Shown piece after piece: positions 1 to 6,493 of a stretch of DNA of 8,215 bases (position 1 is the first letter of the stretch; each line of letters starts with the position of its first letter). The notes under the pieces are model-generated. The model made no database searches and was not told the origin of the DNA. It saw only the letters and a program-made list of their open reading frames with translations. Source of the stretch: Candidatus Mcinerneyibacteriota bacterium (lineage in GTDB: Bacteria; AUK180; JAQVHJ01); assembly GCA_030630935.1 (NCBI GenBank), contig DAOVMD010000119.1, positions 1 through 8,215 on the forward strand, in the 5' to 3' direction. The translations under genes were made by a program, and so were the position numbers.

Positions 1-950
1 ATCCGTTTATTCTTTTCTATTACTTAATTTCCATTTTTTTATCGGTTCACAGATTAAAGAAGGTTATAAAGGATATTAATCCTGAGATTATTCATGCAAA
101 TTCAATCAGATCAGGAATAATTACTTCGCTTGCAAAAAAGAAAGAATTTTTAATTTGGCATATTAGAGATATATTAGGTTCAGGGTTAATGGGGTATATA
201 ATCCGGAAATTAGCGAGGAAGGCTGATAAGTTAGTTTATATCTCCGAATTTTTAAAGACAGAATTTTGTCTCAAGGATAATGAATTATTACAGAAATCTA
301 TAGTGGTTTATAACGGAATCGATTTCACCAAGATTGATGCAGCTACTAATCTTGAACATTTTAGAGAAGAATTCAGATTAAATAATGGATCTTGGCCTTT
401 GATCGGGTGTATAGGTTATATTGCTCCATTAAAAGGCCAGGAAGAATTTATTCGTGCTGCATCTCAAATTATTAGGAAATACCCCGGTGCAAAATTTTTT
501 ATTGCCGGTGATGTGATTTTTAGGCAGAAGAACCAGAGGTATTTTAAGAGATTGAAGAAGTTGATAGACCATGACCCGGAACTCCGAATGAATGTTTTTT
601 GGACAGGATTTTATAATGATATTTATTTATTAATAAAGTCTATGGATCTGATTATTCAACCATCCTGGATTGAAGGCTGGGGAAGAACGATTTGTGAAGG
701 ATTTGCATGTGGAATTCCTGTGGTTTGTTCAAAAGTCGGTGGCATCCCGGAAATTGTTAAATATGGAACAAATCGTTTTTTAGTTAATTCTCAAAATGTT
801 AAAGAGATATTAAACAAAACAATAGATATTCTTGAGAATCTAGACTTAATAAAGAAATATATTATAGAAAATCAAGAGTATGTCAAGCAAAAATTTACTT
901 TAAATAATTATACTAATAACATAATAGGAGTTTATGATGAAAGCGATTAA
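1..950 (+). CDS. GT4-family glycosyltransferase, 5'-truncated by the window edge
   Basis: Retaining GT-B glycosyltransferase that would transfer a sugar from a nucleotide donor to a growing surface glycan at the cytoplasmic membrane face. The frame is open from base 3 with no stop, so the ATG at 189 is internal: the codons before it encode GT4 N-domain sequence, including INPEIIHANS and the HIRD motif. 315 residues are visible; compared with usual GT4 length about 50-70 N-terminal residues are missing. The first visible residues (about 1-16, PFILFYYLISIFLSV) are very hydrophobic and may attach to the membrane. The C-domain has a donor-site lysine in APLKGQ (visible residue 144) and the E-x7-E motif EGWGRTICE (224 and 232), followed by GIPVV and GGIPEIV. 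The arginine usual in the GRL...KG donor loop is replaced by tyrosine (CIGYIAPLKG), a variation also met in other GT4 groups. The 3' end overlaps the next gene by 17 bp. Family is secure; donor and acceptor are unknown. Confidence 0.9.
   Translation, partial: PFILFYYLISIFLSVHRLKKVIKDINPEIIHANSIRSGIITSLAKKKEFLIWHIRDILGSGLMGYIIRKLARKADKLVYISEFLKTEFCLKDNELLQKSIVVYNGIDFTKIDAATNLEHFREEFRLNNGSWPLIGCIGYIAPLKGQEEFIRAASQIIRKYPGAKFFIAGDVIFRQKNQRYFKRLKKLIDHDPELRMNVFWTGFYNDIYLLIKSMDLIIQPSWIEGWGRTICEGFACGIPVVCSKVGGIPEIVKYGTNRFLVNSQNVKEILNKTIDILENLDLIKKYIIENQEYVKQKFTLNNYTNNIIGVYDESD
926..930 (+). promoter_or_regulatory. Shine-Dalgarno AGGAG for the second glycosyltransferase
   Basis: AGGAG lies inside the end of the upstream glycosyltransferase gene, 3 nt before the ATG at 934 and 6 nt before a second in-frame ATG at 937. 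Normal spacing favours 937 as the real initiation codon; the two choices differ by one methionine. Position inside the upstream coding sequence implies translational coupling. Confidence 0.6.
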
Positions 951-2127
951 AGAATTAATTATATCAACACACAATCCAGTTATTAAAGGTGGAGTTTTAA
1001 AAATGATGTTATTTATTGGAGATAATCCCCCTGATAATAGCTTTCAAACTAAATATTATTATCCGTCTCACTCAATTTTAGATTTGTTTAAATTTAAAGT
1101 AGTTTCAGAGGAATTATCCGGACAGAAAGCATTGAAATATTTTACTTTTCCATATATAGAATTTTTGCAATATTTATTTCCAGCCCTTTATATGAAAAAA
1201 TTTGATTCTCAAGCCATTTATTTCGGAGTTGGAGGTACTGCTCTTTCAGCTTTACTATTATATTTTAAAAGTTCAAAATATCTAATTTGGATTGCGACAA
1301 CTTATAAATCAGAATTTAAAACCCAGAAAAATATTTTTCGTAATTTCCAAATTTATTATCTATTAAATTTAATATTATATCCTTTAAATAGGTTCTTTGA
1401 AAAACTAGTTATAAAAAATGCAAAACGTATAATATCATTAAGCTCCTTTACCAAAGGGAATTTATTAAAGGAGTATAATATTTCCGAGGATAAAATAAAA
1501 ATTCTAAATATCCCAGTAGATACAGATTTCTTTTATTTTAAAAGAAGAATACTTCCGGAAAACAGACGGATAAAGATTCTAAATGTATGCAGGTTAGATG
1601 ACCCGAGAAAAAATTTAGTATTATTGGTAAATGCAGTGTGTGATCTTATTACAAGAGGATATAATATTGAATTGATTTTAGCAGGATCTTCAAAAAAGAA
1701 AAAGATGAAAACATTAAAAAAAGCACTTCAAAAAATTCGTGGATATTACCGATTAGAAACAAGTGAAAGATATGTTGTCACAAATGAACTATATCAGGAC
1801 GCTGATTTATTCGTTTTAACTTCAAGGCAAGAAGGTCTGGGGATAGTTATATTAGAAGCGATGTCATCGGGAATTCCTGTAATTTCAACAAAGTGCGGTG
1901 GTCCCGAAGAAATTATTATTAATAAAGAGAATGGTATATTGATAATGAATGAATCGAAAGAGGAACTTATTAATGCTATTATATCATTAATAACGAATAG
2001 GGATTTGTATAATAAATTATCTATTGAGGGAAGAAATACAATAGAAAAAAAGTTTTCCCCTGAAGTTTTAGTGAAGCAACTAAAACAAATTTATCAAGAA
2101 GAATATCCTGAATTAATAAAGGAATAG
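934..2127 (+). CDS. GT4-family glycosyltransferase
   Basis: GT-B fold glycosyltransferase of 397 residues, a full length for GT4, presumably adding one sugar to the same glycan as its neighbours. The N-domain begins with a beta strand and glycine loop (ELIISTHNP then IKGG), which supports the start at 934/937 over a later ATG pair at 1003. The middle shows AKRIISLSSFTKGNL, a typical end-of-N-domain signature. The C-domain carries the donor-binding arginine and lysine in CRLDDPRKN (R220, K226) and the E-x7-E motif EGLGIVILE (E300, E308), followed by GIPVIS and CGGPEEI. No signal peptide; moderately hydrophobic stretches occur near residues 147-160 (YYLLNLILYPL). It overlaps the upstream gene by 17 bp and ends 7 bp before the amidotransferase. 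The gene is clearly more AT-rich than its neighbours, which suggests a separate acquisition history. Family is secure, sugar specificity unknown. Confidence 0.92.
   Translation: MMKAIKELIISTHNPVIKGGVLKMMLFIGDNPPDNSFQTKYYYPSHSILDLFKFKVVSEELSGQKALKYFTFPYIEFLQYLFPALYMKKFDSQAIYFGVGGTALSALLLYFKSSKYLIWIATTYKSEFKTQKNIFRNFQIYYLLNLILYPLNRFFEKLVIKNAKRIISLSSFTKGNLLKEYNISEDKIKILNIPVDTDFFYFKRRILPENRRIKILNVCRLDDPRKNLVLLVNAVCDLITRGYNIELILAGSSKKKKMKTLKKALQKIRGYYRLETSERYVVTNELYQDADLFVLTSRQEGLGIVILEAMSSGIPVISTKCGGPEEIIINKENGILIMNESKEELINAIISLITNRDLYNKLSIEGRNTIEKKFSPEVLVKQLKQIYQEEYPELIKE
2118..2123 (+). promoter_or_regulatory. Shine-Dalgarno AAAGGA for the asparagine synthase-like gene
   Basis: AAAGGA lies at the end of the upstream glycosyltransferase gene, 11 nt before the ATG at 2135. 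The spacing is long, but this start is fixed independently by the catalytic Cys2, which must become the N-terminal residue of the mature glutaminase. Confidence 0.45.
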
Positions 2128-2134
2128 ATTTTCA

Positions 2135-4009
2135 ATGTGCGGAATTTTTGGTTTCATAGATAAGACCGGTCATGGGGTAAATAAAGAGACACTCAAGAGT
2201 ATGGGTGATTCAATAGTTCATCGCGGTCCTGATGATGAAGGTTTTTATATATATAACAATATCGGTTTGGGAATGAGGAGATTGAGTATAATAGATCTTA
2301 CAACCGGTCATCAACCCCTCTACAACGAGAATAAAGATATCATCGTGATTCTCAATGGAGAGATTTATAATTACAAAAGAATTAAAGATAATATTCTTAC
2401 TGGCGAGCATAATTTCAGAACCAGTTCGGATGTAGAAGTTATAATTCATCTGTATGAAGAGAAGGGTATAGATTTTTTAAATGATTTAAATGGTATGTTT
2501 GGTTTCAGTCTACTTGACCTTAGGAAGCGGAAGTTATATATTATCAGGGATCGACTGGGTATTAAACCTGTTTATTATTATGAAGATAAAAACCACTTTA
2601 TTTGGGCATCAGAGATTAAGGCAATTCTGAGTTCAGGTTTAGATATTGATAAAACAATTGATTATGAGGCATTATATTATTTTTTAAATATGGAATATTT
2701 CCCCGGGTATAAGACTACGTTCTCAAGAATAAAAAAACTAGCTCCCGGACATTATATTGAGATTGATATCGATTCCGGTAAACAAATTTTCAAACGATAT
2801 TGGGATGCCGAATTTAATAAAAACTCGGATAACTTAGATTTCAATTCTGCTCTTGAAAGGTTTGGTGAGTTACTTCGCGATGCTGTTTCACTCAGGATGA
2901 TTTCAGATGTACCATTCGGCTGTTTTTTAAGCGGCGGAATAGATTCTTCTGTAATTTCGGCATTGATGAGCGAAATTACGAGCTCGGAAATAAAAACTTT
3001 CTCACTTGGTTTTGGTACTACAAAAGAGCTCAAGTGGTTTGATGAACTTGAGTACTCTGATATTGTTGCTGAGCATATTAAGTCCCATCATAGTTCCTGG
3101 ATAATAAAAGGCAGTGAAGTTCGAGATGCTCTTGATAAAATTCTCTGGCATTTTGATGAGCCTTTTGGGCGCGGGTTCCATACTTATTTTGTTTCTAAAA
3201 TGTCAAAGGAACATGTGACAGTTGCTTTATCCGGTTTAGGTGCTGATGAGATACTTACCGGTTATGAGAAACATATGAAGATGAGGAATTTCAAATATAT
3301 AACGATGTTTCCTGAGTTTATGTCTCAACTTCCATTATCAATATTACATAAAATAACAAAAAATAAAAAAATACAAAAACTAAAGGCAATTCTTACAAGA
3401 GATATGCATAGAAGATATATTGGTTGGATGCAGGTTCTTCGAGAGGATATGCTGAATGAAATTATAACGAAGCAATTTAAAGATAAAGTATCAGAGGATG
3501 TTATAAACTATTTTCAAAGTCAATGGCCGCTCTCAGGATTGAGTGAAAATGACTCCATCTCATATCTCGAGTTAAAGACGACCATGGTTGATGATTTCCT
3601 TAATTACACAGATAAAACTTCCATGGCTCATTCCTTAGAGGTTCGTGTGCCCTTTCTTGATCATAGATTAGTAGAGTTTGTTCTCGGGCTGCCATTTAAT
3701 TTCAAGAATAAGGGTAACAATGCAAAATATATACTTAAGAAGATGTCAGAGAAACTTCTCCCCGATGAAATTATCTACCGTAAAAAGCACCCGTTCTTCT
3801 TACCATTAACGGTTTGGATTAAAGATGACTTTAAAGATTTAATCAAGGATACTTTTAATAGTAGCTTTATAGAAAATAACCCATTGTTTAATCAAGCAGG
3901 TTTAAATAATTTGCTGAATGACCATATCTCCAATAACCGGGATCGTTCCAGGGAGATTTGGTTATCTTTTATTACTATTCGATGGTTAGAGAATAATATA
4001 AATAATTGA
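2135..4009 (+). CDS. asnB: Asparagine synthase (glutamine-hydrolysing)-like amidotransferase
   Basis: Two-domain class II amidotransferase, 624 residues. The N-terminal glutaminase (about 1-200) starts MCGIFG; Cys2 would be the nucleophile after Met removal. HRGPD (29-33), R49, NGEIYN (74-79) and D99 match the glutamine site. The C-terminal synthetase (about 240-600) has the ATP PP-loop SGGIDSS (266-272), SGLGADE (366-372) and DKTSMAHSLEVRVPFLDH (493-510). It would hydrolyse glutamine, channel ammonia, and amidate a carboxylate activated as an adenylate. In housekeeping enzymes the acceptor is aspartate. In O-antigen and exopolysaccharide clusters, members of this family are associated with amidating other carboxylates such as uronic acids, and that fits this glycan context better. 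The synthetase motifs differ in wording from textbook AsnB (SGLGADE rather than SGEGSDE). It sits 7 bp after one gene and 9 bp before the next. Family secure; the true acceptor is inferred only. Confidence 0.93.
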   Translation: MCGIFGFIDKTGHGVNKETLKSMGDSIVHRGPDDEGFYIYNNIGLGMRRLSIIDLTTGHQPLYNENKDIIVILNGEIYNYKRIKDNILTGEHNFRTSSDVEVIIHLYEEKGIDFLNDLNGMFGFSLLDLRKRKLYIIRDRLGIKPVYYYEDKNHFIWASEIKAILSSGLDIDKTIDYEALYYFLNMEYFPGYKTTFSRIKKLAPGHYIEIDIDSGKQIFKRYWDAEFNKNSDNLDFNSALERFGELLRDAVSLRMISDVPFGCFLSGGIDSSVISALMSEITSSEIKTFSLGFGTTKELKWFDELEYSDIVAEHIKSHHSSWIIKGSEVRDALDKILWHFDEPFGRGFHTYFVSKMSKEHVTVALSGLGADEILTGYEKHMKMRNFKYITMFPEFMSQLPLSILHKITKNKKIQKLKAILTRDMHRRYIGWMQVLREDMLNEIITKQFKDKVSEDVINYFQSQWPLSGLSENDSISYLELKTTMVDDFLNYTDKTSMAHSLEVRVPFLDHRLVEFVLGLPFNFKNKGNNAKYILKKMSEKLLPDEIIYRKKHPFFLPLTVWIKDDFKDLIKDTFNSSFIENNPLFNQAGLNNLLNDHISNNRDRSREIWLSFITIRWLENNINN

Positions 4010-4012
4010 GGA
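4008..4012 (+). promoter_or_regulatory. Shine-Dalgarno GAGGA overlapping the amidotransferase stop codon
   Basis: GAGGA begins inside the TGA stop of the upstream amidotransferase and sits 6 nt before the ATG at 4019. The closer ATG at 4014 encodes only two residues before a stop, so 4019 is the usable start. Ribosomes ending the upstream gene would be placed directly over this site. Confidence 0.6.
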
Positions 4013-4018
4013 TATGAA

Positions 4019-5023
4019 ATGAGTGTAAAGAAAATTAAAGATGAAAAAATTCTAATATTAGGCGGGAGCGGTTTTATAGGAAGTAACCTTGTAAATTACT
4101 TAATAGAAAATAATGTTAAGCATATCACAGTAGTAACCGAGAAGATAGATGAAAGGGTTTCATATAACCTTGGAGACTTGAAAGATAAGATTAGGGTTAT
4201 TGAAGCGGATATCCGTTATGAAAAAGAGATAGAAAAATTAGTGAAGGATCATACCCTAATCTTTAATTTTGCGGCTCAATCAGGGGCAGTTAACAGTACA
4301 GAAAAACCGTTCTTGAATCTTGATATCAATGGAAAAGGTGTTCTTAACTTATTGAATGCTTGCAGGAATAATAATACATCTGCAAAAGTTATCTTTCTCT
4401 CTTCAAGATTAGTTTATGGAATTGTAGATAGAATTCCCGTGAAGGAAAGCCAACCCCTTAATCCCGGAAATATTTATTCTATACATAAAATTTTAGGTGA
4501 GTATTACATGCAGCTTTATGCAAAGTTATACGGGATAAAAACAATTATTCTTCGTCTTACAAACCCCTATGGACCTCGACAACCGTTCTGGCAAAGTGAA
4601 TATGGAATTATTAATTATTTTATATATCTTGCAATGAAGGATGAAGAATTGAAAATATTTGGTGATGGAAAGCAGCTCCGGGATTACATTTATATTGATG
4701 ATTTGACCAAGGTTTTAATTACAATTGCCTGCGCAAATTATAAACCGGGAGCGATTTTCAATTTGGGTTCTGGTAAAGGAGTGAAGTTTATTGATATGGC
4801 AAGAGCTGTATGTAAAATAATCGGTCGGGGTAGAGTGAAAAAAGTTCCCTGGCCAAAATTATATAAGAAGGTTGAGACAGGAGATTTTGTTTCAGATATT
4901 TCAAAAATTAAAAATTCATTTTCCTGGATTCCTGAGGTAGACCTGGAACCCGGGATTAAGAAGACTGTTGATTTCATTAAGAATCATCCTTTATTTATTG
5001 AACGATTAAAAGGTGAGCTCTAA
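4019..5023 (+). CDS. NAD(P)-dependent nucleotide-sugar epimerase/dehydratase (extended SDR)
   Basis: Cytoplasmic extended short-chain dehydrogenase/reductase, 334 residues, normal for this family; it likely epimerises or dehydrates an NDP-sugar for the glycan built by the neighbouring transferases. The N-terminal Rossmann fold has GGSGFIG (15-21), D64 after the third strand, and NFAAQSG (83-89). The catalytic set is present: S129 in FLSSRLVYG, and Y153 and K157 in YSIHK. The substrate domain has NPYGPRQPFW, IFGDGKQLRDYIYIDD and a C-terminal GDFVSD...SWIP signature common to nucleotide-sugar epimerases. Oddity: the acidic residue that usually ends strand 2 and holds the NAD ribose is Thr40 followed by Glu41 (VVTEKID), so cofactor preference is uncertain. 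It follows the amidotransferase by 9 bp and precedes the radical SAM gene by 12 bp. GalE-type 4-epimerase, UDP-uronate epimerase and NDP-sugar dehydratase remain possible; sequence reading alone cannot choose between them. Confidence 0.9.
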   Translation: MSVKKIKDEKILILGGSGFIGSNLVNYLIENNVKHITVVTEKIDERVSYNLGDLKDKIRVIEADIRYEKEIEKLVKDHTLIFNFAAQSGAVNSTEKPFLNLDINGKGVLNLLNACRNNNTSAKVIFLSSRLVYGIVDRIPVKESQPLNPGNIYSIHKILGEYYMQLYAKLYGIKTIILRLTNPYGPRQPFWQSEYGIINYFIYLAMKDEELKIFGDGKQLRDYIYIDDLTKVLITIACANYKPGAIFNLGSGKGVKFIDMARAVCKIIGRGRVKKVPWPKLYKKVETGDFVSDISKIKNSFSWIPEVDLEPGIKKTVDFIKNHPLFIERLKGEL

Positions 5024-5026
5024 AGG
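5022..5026 (+). promoter_or_regulatory. Shine-Dalgarno AAAGG for the radical SAM gene
   Basis: AAAGG overlaps the TAA stop of the epimerase gene and lies 9 nt before the ATG at 5036. The short T-rich spacer contains no other start codon. Confidence 0.5.
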
Positions 5027-5035
5027 TTTTTATAA

Positions 5036-6493
5036 ATGAGAATATTGTTTTTAAATCCGCCATTTCTTTATAAGTTTTCGAGAGAGCAGCGTTCTCCGGC
5101 TGTTACCAAGAGCGGAACTATTTATTATCCCATGTGGTTAGCCTATGCTGCGGGGTACAGTGAACAGAATGGCCATGAGATATTTTTAATTGATTCACCT
5201 GCGGAAGATTTAGGATTTAAGGAGATTAAGGATAGGTTAAATAAAAATGATTTCATACCAAATCTTGCCGTACTTGCAACCAGTACACCAAGTATTTATG
5301 AAGATATTAAAACTTCAGAATGGCTAAAACAGACTTATTCAGGTGTGAAAGTAATTTTAGTTGGTACTCATCCAACATCATTGCCGCTCGAAACATTTGC
5401 GATATCGGACCAGATCGATTTCATTGCATTACGAGAATATGATGAGACTATCGTTGAATTAGCGAATAACCTCGAGAATAAAATCCCTCTTGATAACATA
5501 AAAGGTCTTGTATTTAAAAAGGGAGGAGAGATTATCAATACTGGTTTAAGAGATTATATTGAGGACCTGGATAAGCTGCCTTTTGTTACGGGGGTTTATA
5601 AAAGATTTCTTGATTATAAAAATTATTTTTACTCTGCAAATCTTTTTCCGGTAATCACAATAATTACCGGTCGAGGTTGTCCTTTTCAATGTGAATACTG
5701 TTTATATCCTCAGACCATGCTTGGCAATAGATTTCGGAAAAGGTCTCTTAAGAATGTTGTTGAAGAAGTTAAATATATCAAGGAACAATTTCCTAAAGTA
5801 CGTGAGATTTTTTTTGAGGATGATACACTTACTGTTGATAAGGAACGAGTAATCAGGTTTTGTAATTTGATAATTAAGAATAAATTAAAGATAAAATGGT
5901 CAACCAATTCCCGTGCTCAGGTTGATCTTGATACACTTAAATTAATGAAGCGCGCCGGCTGCAGACTTTTATGTGTCGGGTATGAGAGCGGGAACCAGGA
6001 GATCCTTGATAACTTAAATAAGAAGATTACACTCGATGAAGAATTGCAATTTTCAAAAGCGGCAAAGCGTGCCGGGATAAAAATTCACGGTTGTTTTTTA
6101 TTCGGGTATAAAGGTGAGACAAAAGAAACAATTGAAAAAACAATCAATTGGGCAATTCAATTAAATGCTAATACTGCGCAGTTTTTCCCACTAATGGTTT
6201 ACCCTGGAACAAAGGCATATACCTGGGCTGAGTCAAGAAACCTGATAAGAACAAAAAACTATCGGCACTGGTTAACCGATACCGGGCTTCATAATACCAT
6301 TCTTGATAGTGAACATTTTACCGGTGAAGAGCTGGTTAAATATTGTGATCTCGCCAGGAAAAGGTTCTACTTAAGACCTTCATATATTATCAAGAAGATC
6401 TTTGAAGGAGTTTTTCACCCTAAAGAAGGGATTCGGTTAACAAAAGCATTTTTTCGATTCATTAAGTATCTATTAGGTGGTTCAGATGTCTAA
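5036..6493 (+). CDS. Radical SAM protein with B12-binding-like domain, HpnJ-like
   Basis: Cytoplasmic iron-sulfur enzyme of 485 residues. The N-terminal 150 or so residues resemble a cobalamin-binding Rossmann domain (NPP at 7-9, YYPMWL at 30-35, TSTPS at 82-86, GTHPTS at 110-115); the classic DxHxxG lower-ligand motif is not seen, as in several other members of this class. The radical SAM core carries C215-x3-C219-x2-C222 in GRGCPFQCEYC for the 4Fe-4S cluster, EDDT (261-264), and GYESGNQ (315-321). The C-terminus (RKRFYLRPSYI onwards) resembles the tail of hopanoid-type members. The string of motifs YPMWL, TSTPS, LPFV..VYKR, TGRGC, CLYPQT and VGYESGNQ recalls HpnJ, which acts on the sugar head group of bacteriohopanetetrol; this is from memory, not an alignment. 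Here it lies 12 bp after a sugar-nucleotide enzyme and overlaps a glycosyltransferase by 8 bp, so a sugar or glycolipid substrate is inferred. Methylation or carbon-skeleton rearrangement are both possible. Confidence 0.9.
   Translation: MRILFLNPPFLYKFSREQRSPAVTKSGTIYYPMWLAYAAGYSEQNGHEIFLIDSPAEDLGFKEIKDRLNKNDFIPNLAVLATSTPSIYEDIKTSEWLKQTYSGVKVILVGTHPTSLPLETFAISDQIDFIALREYDETIVELANNLENKIPLDNIKGLVFKKGGEIINTGLRDYIEDLDKLPFVTGVYKRFLDYKNYFYSANLFPVITIITGRGCPFQCEYCLYPQTMLGNRFRKRSLKNVVEEVKYIKEQFPKVREIFFEDDTLTVDKERVIRFCNLIIKNKLKIKWSTNSRAQVDLDTLKLMKRAGCRLLCVGYESGNQEILDNLNKKITLDEELQFSKAAKRAGIKIHGCFLFGYKGETKETIEKTINWAIQLNANTAQFFPLMVYPGTKAYTWAESRNLIRTKNYRHWLTDTGLHNTILDSEHFTGEELVKYCDLARKRFYLRPSYIIKKIFEGVFHPKEGIRLTKAFFRFIKYLLGGSDV
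6475..6480 (+). promoter_or_regulatory. Shine-Dalgarno AGGTGG for the GT2-GT4 fusion gene
   Basis: AGGTGG lies within the last codons of the radical SAM gene, 5 nt upstream of the ATG at 6486. It supports that ATG, which overlaps the upstream stop by 8 bp, as the true start. Confidence 0.6.

Noticed and set aside
189-950. Complete 253-residue glycosyltransferase starting at the ATG at 189.
   Set aside because: The same frame is open back to base 3 and encodes conserved GT4 N-domain sequence before this ATG; a protein starting here would lack most of the acceptor domain.
1003-2127. Alternative start of the second glycosyltransferase at the tandem ATG at 1003, preceded by a good AAAGGTGGAG sequence.
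   Set aside because: It would remove the first beta strand and the glycine loop of the GT-B fold (ELIIST and IKGG); the purine-rich stretch encodes part of that loop.
2210-3033. Open frames on the minus strand within the amidotransferase gene (2210-2449 and 2752-3033), and similar ones at 4738-4977 and 5710-5907.
   Set aside because: They lie entirely opposite well-supported coding genes, have no ribosome binding context or recognisable protein features, and look like antisense shadows.
3351-3383. A-rich tract with runs of six and seven A in the amidotransferase gene, a possible slippage or frameshift site.
   Set aside because: The frame continues intact through it and encodes a lysine-rich segment in the expected place; it is at most a spot where sequencing indels could arise.
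5648-5670. Perfect inverted repeat with an 8-bp stem (CCGGTAAT / ATTACCGG) and a 7-nt loop.
   Set aside because: It lies inside the radical SAM coding region just before the cysteine motif and has no T-tract; about one such stem is expected by chance in a window of this size.
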